The notes beneath the pieces are model-generated. The model made no database searches. It was not told the DNA's origin and saw only the letters and a list, made by a program, of their open reading frames with translations. The translations under genes and the position numbers were made by a program. From Paragonimus skrjabini miyazakii (taxonomy: Eukaryota > Platyhelminthes > Trematoda > Plagiorchiida > Troglotrematidae), in NCBI GenBank assembly GCA_014338405.1, contig JTDE01000235.1, positions 94,129 to 158,128 on the forward strand: DNA of 64,000 bases. Direction: 5' to 3'. Below, piece by piece: positions 26,901 through 36,290 of this stretch. How positions within the stretch are numbered: the stretch's first letter is position 1; every line of letters starts with the position of its first letter.

Positions 26901-29900
26901 CTTTAGCCAGCAGAATCGACGTAGCTCAGCCTCGTTTAGTATTCGAATAAATCATGGGCCACTCGTTATATTCACGGATATCTTTCATGGTTCGTTTCCT
27001 TCCCTCACCTTGTTATTAACCCGGAACTGTATATCTGTTCCAGGGGGAAAATCTCTGCTACATAATGTAATGATCGTACTTCTATGTTCAATAGTTACAT
27101 GTTTTTTCCATAGCCACACAAAATGACTTGCCTGAGTTGGCCGACCGGTCCAATATGTTGTCATTAACAAATAACACGTGCAAACACTATTTCATTTCGC
27201 TACTCGAGTGAACTAAATATAAAATCTCTGTAATTGTTATTTGCATTTCCACATCTCAGATCCCTCCAAGATCTCGGTTACTAAAACCCCGTGGTTGCAT
27301 TTATTCGCACGTATACCACATCCATCCACGTGAGTAATACTTTGAGGAAAACTACATGAATACATTTCTGTATTTAATAGCTCGTTTGCGAGTTGGTCGT
27401 GCCGTTTATCACAAACTCAGTGGAGTTCGTAGATCTATACGGATGAATGGGGACAGTTACCAACTGGTCGTGTTTCCGGTAGATTTTTCCCATCAGTCGT
27501 GCTACTTTTAAAACCTGCGATACACTGTTTTAGCGTTTTCCATCGCAAAGACATTTCCAACGCGTAGAGTATGCGAATACCTCAGTTGTTCTTAACCGCC
27601 CAAACAACAAACGAAAATCTTACATAATCTAGGCACACTCATGGGCTGTGCATTAGTTTAATCATGGCTAACTTCCAAAAATTAGGAAGTGTGAAATCAA
27701 TTTGTGCTGGCTCTAAATAGAGCATTTTCCGTTCACTGAGAAGGTGGGCGTTTTCGGTTATGACCCCATCGTTTCACCATTCATCGCCTGCATACAGCAT
27801 CGTTTGGCATGACCAACAAAGCCAGCACAGTGGTCCCCGGTGACGTCGCACATAGCAGAGATGAACACTCTTTCAGGTTTACCCATTCTCCACTCCTGTT
27901 GACTTTGCACACCCTGAGGATCTCCGTTTATTATTGTCTTGTGGTGCACCTGCAGTTTGCTTTTAACTCTTGCTTTCACCATGCTCCAGATTTTCTCAAT
28001 TGGGTTAAACATGGGCGAATAGGGTGCCAGTCGTAAGAGTTGTCCTCCATTATATAACTCTTCAGCAAACGCACTTTCCAGGTCAGTGTGACACGATGCG
28101 TTGTCGCATATTAGCACTATGTCTGACATGGGTGTAATGACCTTCAACTGATCTAGCAGGATTCGTAGCCAGCCCTTGCAATCGTTGCTGTTGTATGCTC
28201 CTCGCCTCGTCGTATAGCCCACTATCGAGCTTGATGTCATAGCTCCAATCAAATGGAGATTACGGCCTGGGCTGTTTGTCACAGTGACGCATACTCTCGT
28301 TCCTTTTAGTGAACGTCCCATTGACCTCGTACAGAACGAATTGAAATTTGTCTCATCTATCCAGCAAATAGTCATTGAATTTGCATAACACTCCATCAGT
28401 CGATATGCAAACAGTCGCCGTAGCTCCAAATTCTCATTTGAGTTCATGCCAACGAGCAATTGGCACAGTTTTTTGACAGTTATGCATCGNNNNNNNNNNN
28501 NNNNNNNNNNNNNNNNNNNNNNNNNNNNNNNNNNNNNNNNNNNNNNNNNNNNNNNNNNNNNNNNNNNNNNNNNNNNNNNNNNNNNNNNNNNNNNNNNNNN
28601 NNNNNNNNNNNNNNNNNNNNNNNNNNNNNNNNNNNNNNNNNNNNNNNNNNNNNNNNNNNNNNNNTGTCCTTTGCGAGGCTACGCTTCATAACTGATGCAA
28701 TCCACATGAAGCCACTTGTAAGCGGTATTGCACTTGACCCCGTTCAGAGCGACAACCATACGCCAGTCACCGCCCCTTTCAAATGCTTCGATAATACGTC
28801 TGTGTGTTTCGAGACTGATCCGAGTGTAATTGCGTCCGTCAGCCATGTATACAAGAGAACTAATGAAAATGTCCTCACAAACTGATTCACTCTCATATTA
28901 CAACTCAAAATCTACCACGTCCCTAAACCTAACTCCTATGGAACATGAGATCCACAGATACCCCTAACCACTCGCACCCCTTTACCTGTCAAAAGAACCA
29001 ACACGGTCCGCAGTTCGATGAATTAGTAGGGACAGGGTCAGATGATCTGTGCTCCATTTTGACCGCTAACCCCGTTCTCATTAAGCAAAGCCGCTAACCT
29101 CCCTTGCATAACCCGTATCACTTCCTCTATCAAAGTAGCCAATCTGAAGTGCTCAACTTAAGATTTGTTGTCCCTTCCGGTTAGTTGGACCAATCGCATT
29201 CTAGCAGTCACGTCCAAGATTTTAACATGGAAATCCTAATGCACTAAAGTGAATTGCTTTTGCATGAAATGGAAAATCTTGTGCCTAAAATGGAAACAGA
29301 TATGTAAAGTGTATTGTAATAGGTTCATAGGGATAAAGCTGATAGCATCGATGCTTTGCAGGTATATCAAAGATATTTTCGAAACCTGTTAGTCTTCAAT
29401 ACATAAGGTTTTTATTCGATCATTTTTGTGAACAACACTGTCTGCACACACGTGATCCGCAGATTACAAAAAAATGTTAACATAACTCTTATTATTTATA
29501 TGCAACTGCTTTACAAACCACTCGTCACAAAGATATTTCGTGCATCTTTTACATATTTTTTCTTTATTTCAAGCCGATCAGATTTTGTGGTATTATTTAC
29601 AAGCTAGCATACAAATATCGCAACCGAATAAATGATTGAGATAGGTTTTGGTTATGGGTGCTGAAAAGTCTGTTTTGCTTAAAAAAAATCCGATGGTGAG
29701 ATGATCGATAAAACCGACAGCATATTCCCCTTATTAAGAGTTCTCGTGGACAATATCAAATATCGTTTCTTTTGTTACTTCACAACGTACAAAAGGTTCA
29801 TGTTTGTAATTGTGTTTGATGGAGTCTATTTTTATGACCGCATTTTTTAACTTGTTATACCACACTCTGATAGAGTATAATCTGATATATTTGTTCGCAC

Positions 29901-31511
29901 TCCACAAAATCCTTCCGCCATTATTTAACCGGATTGGTTATGTTGAAAAACCAATCGGCTACAGGCAAGAGAACAACCAATCATACCATTCGACCAGGAC
30001 ACTAAATCCTAATTGTGGTCGTCCAGCAAACTACCTTAAGCACCGGCAATATTACCCGATTAATTAATCCTAGTGTGTTTCTAATATCTGACTGTTCACA
30101 GTTTGCAATGTGGTCGCTAAAGATTTGACAAGGCCGTCTCATAGTACAAGCCGGTGTTTTGGTTCGGCCACGTTTAACTTGACGTGCTGGTTCTAAACGT
30201 TTGTTGGTTTTCCGGTAAAATAGTCTCACATTGAGCACATCCAGTGCGTACAGGTGGAATTCAGAATATTCGTGTAAATCAACATGAGAGGGTTAGCAGA
30301 GACCACTGTAGAAATTAAAATGCATGTACCTCATAGAATGGATGCTGGATATGTCCGGGAATAAAGCACGTGATTTAGCATAATGGTCCGAAAATCAGCG
30401 TAATCAATGAAATTTGAACCTAGATACATTTCTTCAAATCCTTTGAAAAACAGCGTTCACGATACACATGACGAAAACGAGTGATAGCTCTGTTTTTGGT
30501 ACTGAAGTTAAAGACTATCACAAGCTGTTTTGTACAGTGAGATTACGGATAACACCCCCTATCAAACTCTAATCCCTAATTACAGGAAATTCAACTCGGT
30601 GTTATACAAAACTGACAGGAACGGTGTGTTCGTCTGCTTGTTTTTGAGACGTTAAATACATTGATAACAATGATCAACAAAGTTGAAGATAGTGCATAAA
30701 AAAATAGGTCTGGTCGATATATCGGTCCAACTCTATTAACCCGTTAGATAATTTTACCGGCCTAAAAATGAATTATCGAAAACGTAAGTTCTCATATATG
30801 GCTTTATTCTCACTATCGTAATGGACAAATTTGAAGCACTGGAATATGTTTCCTTCTGGTGATAACTGAGCAGGCATATTTTCTCACTATTCGGAATTTT
30901 AGTTCACCCTCACCGTTTATTTTCCTTTATTTTAGTTCAGTTCACATGAATGCCATAAAGTCGAGACAAGTGCACTAAATCCGTCAAACATAAGTACCGA
31001 TTTTCTGACTCACCAGTGTCGTTCTTTCGACTTCCACCAAGGTTGGGTTTCTAACTGGCACGTCTCCAGCTGTTGCCGTCAAATGTCTACGCCTTGTCTG
31101 ATTTGTCGCCAAAAATTGAAACAATTTCCACAATCGACTGTCACCAAGAAAGTAGATTCTCTTGGGTTGTTGCTTCAAACAGAATGTTGTTTGACTAAAA
31201 AGAAGTAGATTGTGTATTATGTACGCCATTCACCTACTGAAACTTGCCTGAAGGTGTAACGATGTATCATACAATCAGTGGAGTGCCAGTTTTTGTAAAG
31301 ATCAAGGAAGCCGTCGTCCATCAGAGATTTGCACGAATCAGGCCCTGTTAATTCCCGGTAAATGGGATATCTGGGTATACATACTTCTGTAAGCAACAAG
31401 TATTGCATTATACGATACAGTAGAAACAATAAATATGAGGGCTAGCAATTTTGCATTGTGTAGAATCAACAATTTCGAAAATGCGTTCAGACTATTAGAA
31501 TTTTCAGTCAT
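14883..31511 (-). CDS. CASD1: CASD1-like sialate O-acetyltransferase gene (multi-exon, 5' part; 3' membrane domain not found)
   Basis: CASD1 is a Golgi multipass enzyme that moves acetyl from acetyl-CoA to sialic acid through a luminal SGNH/PC-esterase-type domain. The exons in transcript order are 31385-31511, 31248-31344, 31014-31194, 25777-25792, 23885-24036, 23651-23707 and 14883-14951. All are GT-AG except intron 2 (GC-AG), and the reading phases agree through exon 6. The model has a 42-residue cytosolic/anchor start (HNAKLLALIFIVSTVSYNAI is the membrane segment), the conserved P-D-S-C-K and C-M-I-H-R-Y tracts, and IYFLGDSRLWKLF with the GDS serine at residue 94. The position agrees with the nucleophile I recall for human CASD1. 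The D-x-x-H block and the ten-helix acyltransferase half were not located; they may lie below 14.9 kb or outside. The gap between exons 6 and 7 also lacks a small exon. Confidence 0.72.
14952..16715. other. Probable intron of the CASD1-like gene, no other feature
   Basis: AT-rich sequence with no open frame worth noting and no recognisable repeat, apart from short sequences at 16230-16440 that may belong to an unclassified repeat. Confidence 0.35.
16716..16845 (+). repeat. SINE copy with internal deletion
   Basis: This belongs to the same family as the copy at 10273-10490. The segment after the A box (ATCTGCCTCATGAAAAGC) is joined directly to the 3' body (GAACGAAACGCGAGTCTAGT, then GGGAATGTGACAGCTGCGAT). 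The B box and middle are deleted. The end GGGTGATTTTCAA matches the family tail. Confidence 0.6.
16846..21150. other. Probable intron of the CASD1-like gene, no supported feature
   Basis: No coherent gene or element is visible. One possible minus-strand exon at 20691-20759 begins W-S-I after an AG and ends at GTAAGC. I considered it as the W-S-I block of CASD1 but prefer 23651-23707, which has a far better acceptor. Short homopolymer A runs occur near 19347 and 19559. Confidence 0.35.
21185..21516 (-). mobile_element. Penelope-like element fragment: C-terminal part of the reverse transcriptase
   Basis: The minus-strand frame contains NSLHRVRRMVTEDELKNEMM, then GNSYPRKFIQKYS and LQPTRVARI. 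This is the thumb/linker region that follows the RT palm in PLEs, where N-G-Y-P-x-x-F-I is the usual core. The segment 21190-21441 is an inverted, diverged copy of 22624-22875. No GIY-YIG part follows on this strand. It is truncated on both sides and non-functional. Confidence 0.7.
21510..21870 (+). promoter_or_regulatory. CCAAT/TATA-containing segment between inverted PLE copies, with a tandem repeat
   Basis: Three CCAAT words (GGCCAATCAG at about 21510, GACCAATGG at about 21708, AACCAATAG at about 21780) lie with a TATA-like CTATAAAATA (about 21771) in one 300-bp stretch. Within it, 21612-21690 is an imperfect tandem repeat of about 31 bp with the core GTTTAAGTGCGT. PLEs carry repeats called pseudo-LTRs with promoter function, and this segment lies between two PLE fragments, so it may be one. 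It is open for 142 codons in one frame, which I take as chance. Low confidence. Confidence 0.25.
22420..23235 (+). mobile_element. Penelope-like element: RT C-terminus followed by a GIY-YIG remnant
   Basis: The frame 22401-22895 carries RFLNVLLRRREDGLLSRCVY (the PLE 'F-L-D-V-L' block). Then come YRKSMWIGQYMHSKS (the T-G-Q-Y block), FHRVRRILTENGLKNEMM and GNSYPRKFIQ. After a frame break, 22995-23110 reads YTLDCFCGSRRDGRTRRLLG, then EHKSKR. This is a degraded GIY-YIG nuclease core (Cys-x-Cys-Gly, G-R-T, E-H). RT then GIY-YIG in this order defines canonical PLEs. Frameshifts and the lack of a catalytic palm make it a dead, 5'-truncated copy. It lies in an intron of the CASD1-like gene, in the opposite orientation. 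Confidence 0.8.
23651..23707 (-). CDS. CASD1: CASD1-like gene: exon 6 candidate (Trp-start exon)
   Basis: The acceptor CATACACATTGTATAG and donor CAG/GTGACT bound 57 nt in phase 0 at both ends. The peptide is WVSKQLDEIYLVMYEIISQ. Exon 5 ends in phase 0 with T-H-I-I-M-S-M-G-T, and CASD1 proteins continue there with a conserved Trp, a Lys two or three residues later, an acidic-hydrophobic helix and a Tyr, all present here. The intron to exon 5 is 177 nt. The match is modest but position, phase and signals agree. Confidence 0.5.
23885..24036 (-). CDS. CASD1: CASD1-like gene: exon 5
   Basis: The acceptor TTTTTTTCTACAAG and a consensus donor ACG/GTAAGT bound 152 nt (phase 1 in, phase 0 out). It encodes residues 141-191 of the model. 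DALTAFKRWTLQSA corresponds to the M-K-x-C-I-x-x-W-T helix of CASD1, and PTHIIMSMGT corresponds to the strand P-H-V-I-V-A-G-A-A-T that leads into W-S-I. The phase fits the 16-nt exon at 25777-25792, which supplies the first base of the Asp codon. Good splice signals at both ends make this a firm exon. Confidence 0.72.
24037..25776 (-). other. Intron 4 of the CASD1-like gene
   Basis: 1740 nt bounded by GTAAGTGG and CTACAAG on the minus strand. I see no gene or recognisable element in it. Confidence 0.5.
25777..25792 (-). CDS. CASD1: CASD1-like gene: exon 4, a 16-nt micro-exon
   Basis: The acceptor AACTATTTTCTCATAG and donor TTG/GTAAGTGG enclose 16 nt. Entering in phase 0 and leaving in phase 1, it encodes R-Y-Q-Y-L plus the G of the next codon. 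Exon 3 ends in phase 0 and exon 5 starts in phase 1, and no other pairing I found keeps the frame. The joined product TTLRYQYLDKLGVDALTAF lines up with the hydrophobic strand and loop (V-K-V-D-F-L-W then N-G-S-M) at that point of CASD1, with a two-residue length difference. Its size makes it invisible to ORF-based annotation. Confidence 0.65.
25793..27750 (-). other. Part of the large intron 3 of the CASD1-like gene
   Basis: No gene. A perfect 7-bp-stem hairpin (CCACCCT, 9-nt loop, AGGGTGG) lies at 26450-26472. The following 200 bp (26480-26680) look like a diverged repeat, but I cannot classify it. Confidence 0.35.
27758..28846 (-). pseudogene. IS630/Tc1-like DDE transposase pseudogene (DD35E), interrupted by the assembly gap
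   Basis: An ATG at 28846 opens 55 codons (MADGRNYTRISLETHRR, then AFERGGDWRMV and AYKWL), a helix-turn-helix DNA-binding start. An in-frame TAG follows at 28681-28679, then 175 unknown bases. The 233-codon frame 27758-28459 carries the catalytic domain: first Asp in CWIDETNFNS, a long central strand pair, second Asp in LICDNASCH, and APYSPMFNPIEKIWSMVKA with Glu 36 residues after the second Asp. This is the DDE_3 fold of IS630/Tc1-mariner enzymes, so the triad is intact while the N-terminal reading is broken. The C-terminus after KSKLQVHHKT reads unlike the family. Terminal inverted repeats were not found. Confidence 0.85.
28490..28664. other. Assembly gap (175 N) inside the transposase gene
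   Basis: Run of N. It falls between the DNA-binding and catalytic parts of the transposase, so the number of missing codons and any stops there are unknown. Confidence 0.99.
29199..29308 (+). repeat. Dispersed 110-bp repeat, copy 1
   Basis: It runs from TTCTAGCAGTCACGTCCAAG to CAGATATGTAAA. A second copy with a few substitutions lies at 49694-49802, immediately after the second assembly gap. The flanks differ after GTAAA. It may be the end of an LTR belonging to the gypsy element at 49 kb, or of another element; the gap hides the link. Here the copy lies 350 bp upstream of the transposase start, on the opposite side of its promoter region. Confidence 0.75.
29309..31013 (-). other. Start of intron 3 of the CASD1-like gene
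   Basis: Bounded on the right by the consensus donor CTG/GTGAGTCAG at 31013. AT-rich, with only short chance ORFs (for example 29810-30067 plus and 30002-30238 minus) and no recognised element. Confidence 0.45.
31014..31194 (-). CDS. CASD1: CASD1-like gene: exon 3, catalytic GDS block
   Basis: The acceptor CTACTTCTTTTTAG and consensus donor CTG/GTGAGTCAG enclose 181 nt (phase 2 in, phase 0 out). It encodes residues 76-135, beginning QTTFCLKQQPKRIYFLGDSR. The G-D-S-R motif is block I of SGNH/PC-esterase hydrolases, with serine the nucleophile. L-W-K-L-F-Q-F-L parallels the R-Q-L-F-x-S-F helix of CASD1. The second half (DVPVRNPTLVEVERTTL) is the less conserved segment before the next strand. 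Phase 2 at the start joins exactly to the AG left by exon 2. Confidence 0.85.
31248..31344 (-). CDS. CASD1: CASD1-like gene: exon 2
   Basis: 97 nt (phase 1 in, phase 2 out) between the acceptor ACCGGGAATTAACAG and a GC donor (CAG/GCAAGTTT). It encodes RPDSCKSLMDDGFLDLYKNW and then HSTDCMIHRYTF. CASD1 orthologues share N-D-S-C-x-x-L-L-x-x-G, a Trp and C-M-M-H-x-Y at the same spacing. The intron to exon 3 is 53 nt. The tight AG/GCAAGT match is the standard consensus for GC-AG introns, which supports the non-canonical call. Confidence 0.85.
31385..31511 (-). CDS. CASD1: CASD1-like gene: exon 1 with start codon and membrane anchor
   Basis: The ATG at 31511 is the first Met after an in-frame TGA upstream. 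It opens 42 codons that end at A/GTATGT. MTENSNSLNAFSKL is followed by a hydrophobic stretch with the motif A-K-L-L-A-L, as in the single anchor at the start of CASD1 (A-K-V-L-A-L). The length before the D-S-C motif is nearly the same as in the human protein. The intron to exon 2 is only 40 nt, a size common in flatworms. I see no clear TATA box upstream. Confidence 0.8.
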
Positions 31512-34500
31512 TGAGATTGATATGTGCTGTCGCTCCCTTTGTGTCAATTGGTTTCAATGGATCTACCAAACAGTATGCAAAATCCTTCTGACTTATGTTA
31601 TAAACATCGAGCGAATTGTCCACCGGTATCAAAAGTTCCATAAATAAAATAGACATATAGGCTCACGACGGAATACCATGCTGTACACTAGCATCGATGG
31701 TGCAAAACCGAGAGCACAGCCACAGTGTCATCAGATGTAATTGTTGATCTAAATCGTTTCAGATAGATAATGCCATATTCAATTGACCTTCAAGCTAAGG
31801 TAGATCCACCTTCTATCACCTTCTTTTGTAAGAAGACTTTCGAGTGAATAGCTTGTTATTATATAGTTATATCGGCGTGTTCGTAAACAAACAATGTCAA
31901 CAGTATGCTGTTGTTTCTTTTAAGACAGTACACACATCAAAGTAAGCCACATAATAGAGGTTAAACTCTTCATGAACGCTGACAGCGACAAAGAAGGAGA
32001 TGCACATCCACTACTAGAAGGTGCACTCATAAGTCATGAACAACAAGGCCAGGTTTTGCACACGTGGAGTTTGAATACAGCTACAATCTCATACAAATAT
32101 ATCTAAATGCAGTAAACACCATCACACATACTGGGTTAAGTGCACACACGTCGGCTTAAGTGGCATCAAACCGGAGTGTGATAGATATCATCAATGAATA
32201 TAAATGCGTAAACTTGAGCGACAATTACCGGATATGTATAAAGACACGCTCACGAAGGTTACACATGATATATACTTTCATAAACTAGGGCGCTGGTAAG
32301 AGTAAAACACTTACTGATGTATACATGCTCACTTCACCTGTAAAGATGTGCTGGTGTTCCTACACATAATCACAGGAATCACACTTGTACAACCGTTTAC
32401 GTTTCAACGATAAACTCTATAGTTATTTTCGAAAACACTTGCAACTACTTCACGGAAAGCAGTTGCCACCTGATTTGTTGAGTAATGTATTGAATGTGCA
32501 CGGTCTCATCACAGAAAATCAATCGCATAAGCAAGTAAACCGTATACTTTCTTCACCGCGTCTCCCACTTTGAAGCTTCAATTAACCAAGGATACACTAC
32601 TAAACATCCCCTTTGCTTTCAGATGAAATCTGCCCCAAATTATCGCTAATAATCACAAACATATTTAGGAGCAATTCAGTTACTACCTAAATAAATACCG
32701 ACAAATGAAAAGTGTACTTTGCACATAAGGACGACAGTTTTGTTGTGTATTGCTAGATATATTCAACCTGTGAGAATAGAAGCGGTAGCTTCAGTTTCCA
32801 CTCTACGGGTAGCTTCATATAAAGAACCACACCCGCTGCGCTAGTGAAGCATACACAGGGTAACGGACGTCGATAACAAAAAACTTAGCTGTGGTCAACC
32901 TAAGCCTGAGTACCAACCTGTTCTACTAGCAAGTTATTAGTAGCGAACATTTTTCGTTTGAAAGCTAACTGTCCCTAAGTTGACCACACAAAAAACACTT
33001 TTAAATTCAAAATAATTAGTAAGTATATATGAGATAAATCATCACAGACACAATCAACTCTGAGGACTTCACTAAATAAAAGGCAGTATAATTTTGAGGT
33101 TGCTAACAGTAACATAACATTGGATGATACTATGTGCACCTAAAGTTGCCTGTTGAACATATACTATTTTGAACAACATTTCTTGTACGTGGTGTTTTAA
33201 CACAAACACTACTGACTAACAGGATAGGCCTTTGCGAGCTTGATCCAAAACACGATCAATTTATGAGCAACATAACAACGCTGCCATCACTTCCGCACAT
33301 TACATGCTGAAACATTTTTCAAAGCCGAACAAATTGCAATAGGAAGTCGTCCGTTTAGATTTGTGTAGTATTCTTCACATCCAGTAATACGTGCCATACC
33401 ATTCAGTTTTCATCGTGAGCTTAATACATTTCAAATGCACTACTCTCAACTATCTGAAGACTCAAACGTAACAAGATTAGTCGGCAATGAAAACTAGTTT
33501 GACGTTGAGATTAAAGCTACAACCAGTGCGTACATGATCATTAGTTAATAACCAACGTAAGTTTTCCCCTTGGCAGACAGTAAGACCGTATCGGATTATG
33601 GTCAGTACTGTCAGATCACTGAATATGACGATATTATATTTGCCGTGCGTATAATATATAACGTTACTAAACCACAAGCTGTTTATTTTGCAGTTCTACA
33701 CAACACTAGGCGTGAACATCTTACAGGACGTAGAGATCAAGTGGAGTGCCACATTATGCTTTTCACTAGTGTTGTGTTTCATAGTGAAGCCTATTAACAC
33801 CATGTGTCTTTATAGTTTGGAACCTTGTGGTACCTCTTAATACGCATATCTAACCAAGCAACCCGAAAAGGGTTCTGTAAAAAATTATATGTTCCAAGTG
33901 ATATGTTGTGTTTTGTGTGAACTGATTGGAACATCATTTGCTAGCACCAGTGAAACTTCTTATAGTGTCCAGCGAATGCCACTGACACCGATACATGCTG
34001 AATATTAGTGCTTCGTGCAGAAACGAAGAGGCGGTGTTGTAGTTCGGAGTAGTTTGCATGCAGTAATGTTTCTTGTCTGCTGTCAATATCCGTGACCAGG
34101 CTTGGGAAGTAAGATGGTACATAGGTTATGTTTACAACAACCTTCGTTAAAAACGCATTCTGAACATCAGGGCGGTTCTATAAATTGTGAACTATCCGAT
34201 CGAATGTGACAGTTAGTGTGCTGGTCTCTTCTAATCTGTGCATTAGTTTGATAGACAGTGCTTTTAATCTCTCTAACACAATTGCTCTGTTTACGAGGTT
34301 TCCTCCAAACGACTATGTCAACATACATGCACCAGATAATAAATTGTATCAAAATGTTTTCCTAGGATGCAAAGTTAACAGGACATGACTTATGTTGTGT
34401 CTGACAGTTTGGTCTTCATTCTTATAAAACCGGTGGCCGTTAAAGTAGTGCATATGTGCCACGTTTATGCACTTAGATATATGCTTTTGGGTTATATTTA

Positions 34501-35630
34501 TCTGTATATAATGTATATGCCAGTTAACACACTACTGTGATGCATATGCAATTGGTATACTAATGACCAGAATGAAATCCGCTGACAATTACATCGCCTC
34601 AGTAATAGTTCGCTGCTTGGTTACAAAGGCAATAAACACGTTTTGTTCTCGTATTTGTTTTCAATCAATCGTTATGTGCAAGTTGTAATAATCTACGTTT
34701 CAACCACCTCAGGCAGCCTTCCTCAGTTGTTGAAATTGTGAATATACTGCCCCCTAACTGTTACAGAATGTTCAGTAATTATATCAGTACGAACAGATTA
34801 ACCTAGGTGTACATCATGGAAATTTTTGTTAGCTGAAATTTATTGTATTCAGCGCTGAGATTTGGAACATTGGCATGTTCGTGGTAAATCCTTTTACAAA
34901 ACATTATAAAGGAAAGGCGGCTAACAGACTAGCGGATTAAGCATTGTACGCCTTACTGTTTCTAAGAATGAATTTAACGTGATACTACGCCGTAGGTGTA
35001 GAGCATTTATGACATTTATGACATTCAAGGGGTAAGGAAGAGTTGGGTTTATTTTTCTCAAGTACGTTCATCCCATAACAGTCACTACTGAGTTATATGT
35101 CTATATTAATAGAACTAGCGTAATTACGTCGATCATCTTTGAATGTTGAGTATGCTGCTGCTAAAGACGTTTCTGAAAGATTTTCACTAATTCTGTTCAA
35201 GATCGCAAGCCTGTTTCAAGTGTCCTGAATAAGGAGGGGTCTATCCACGGAAAGTATTTTAGAGATAATCGGCAGATAATTGGTTTTAAAGTTTCTCTTA
35301 AACACATGATTTCTTCGTTAATTAATTTGATATAAAAGCTTGATTATTAAAATGAACGGCCAACGTTTAAGTATATATTTTTTTATTTATTTCGAAAATT
35401 CCCATTGAGCCATAGAACACGAAATGTAGCATACATGTGTTTTTGCTAAAATCTTATCTCGATCAAATCTGATGGAATATGTAACGTTCCGTCTATCGTA
35501 AAACCACTTGGTCGGGCCAGCACGATAACCTTTATAGTTTTGTTAACTATAAATATAAACTAAACCTTGTCAAATAATCGGCGGATAGAGCGAGAAATAT
35601 TTGCTCAGGAGACGCAGAGAGATACAAGAG
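31512..35630. other. Intergenic stretch upstream of the CASD1-like gene
   Basis: No gene or recognised element. It should contain the CASD1-like promoter, but no distinct core motif stands out. ORFs here are short and without motifs. Confidence 0.4.
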
Positions 35631-35639
35631 AATGTTAAT

Positions 35640-36290
35640 CCCGACACTTTTGTGACCAAACATATGAAAACAGTTCAAGCATCAGTTAAGATTCAGGGAG
35701 TTGATAAAAAGGCCATGTTCATACGACTGCCATACAAAGGAGATACGTTGGGTGAATCACTGGTCCGTTGACTTACTAGTTTGCTGAAGAGAACGTTCAA
35801 CGCAGCCCGACCGATTATCTCATTCACCAGTTCGCCACTGATTACTCTGAATCTGAAGGATAAAGTGCTGGTCCACAACTCATCTATGGTGATTTAGTCG
35901 TTCGTTTGCGATTGTTCAGCAAACTACGTGGGTCGTACGACTCGGCACGTGTCGAGAAAAATCACAGAACACCATCCGGCATTGACCGAGACAGGTGAGG
36001 GAAAATCATTCAAGAGTGGGTCATCTGGCTGACAGCGATTATCAGGTCAACATAGACCCATTGTTCACTGTTATCTACAGAGTTCCGCCGAACAGGTCAA
36101 AACTCGTTCACCAATGAATTTTGGCCACTGCCGAGGTCATTCCCATTAGACTACGTAATCCAACCTTGCGTAAACGGAAAAATTTCGTTTAACCGCTTCA
36201 GCTGTCTTGGTCATTAGCTGACTCACCCGATCGATATGTAGGCATTTAACACCCAGTCAGCGCCCACAAAACTGAGATGGTGTGAATATT
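35640..36290 (+). mobile_element. Penelope-like element: RT thumb and GIY-YIG nuclease, decayed
   Basis: One plus-strand frame with in-frame stops reads KAMFIRLPYKGDTLGESLVR, stop, LTSLLKRTFNAARPIISFTS, stop, then SFVCDCSANYVGRTTRHVSR and ITEHHPALTETGEGKSFKSG. L-P-Y-K-G-D and F-N-A-A-R-P are the PLE RT-to-nuclease linker. C-D-C-x-x-x-Y-V-G-R-T-T-R is the GIY-YIG core, with the usual Cys pair and catalytic Arg, and E-H-H-P follows. The palm is absent (5' truncation), so the copy is dead. About 90 bp after 36200 retain weaker similarity. Confidence 0.82.
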
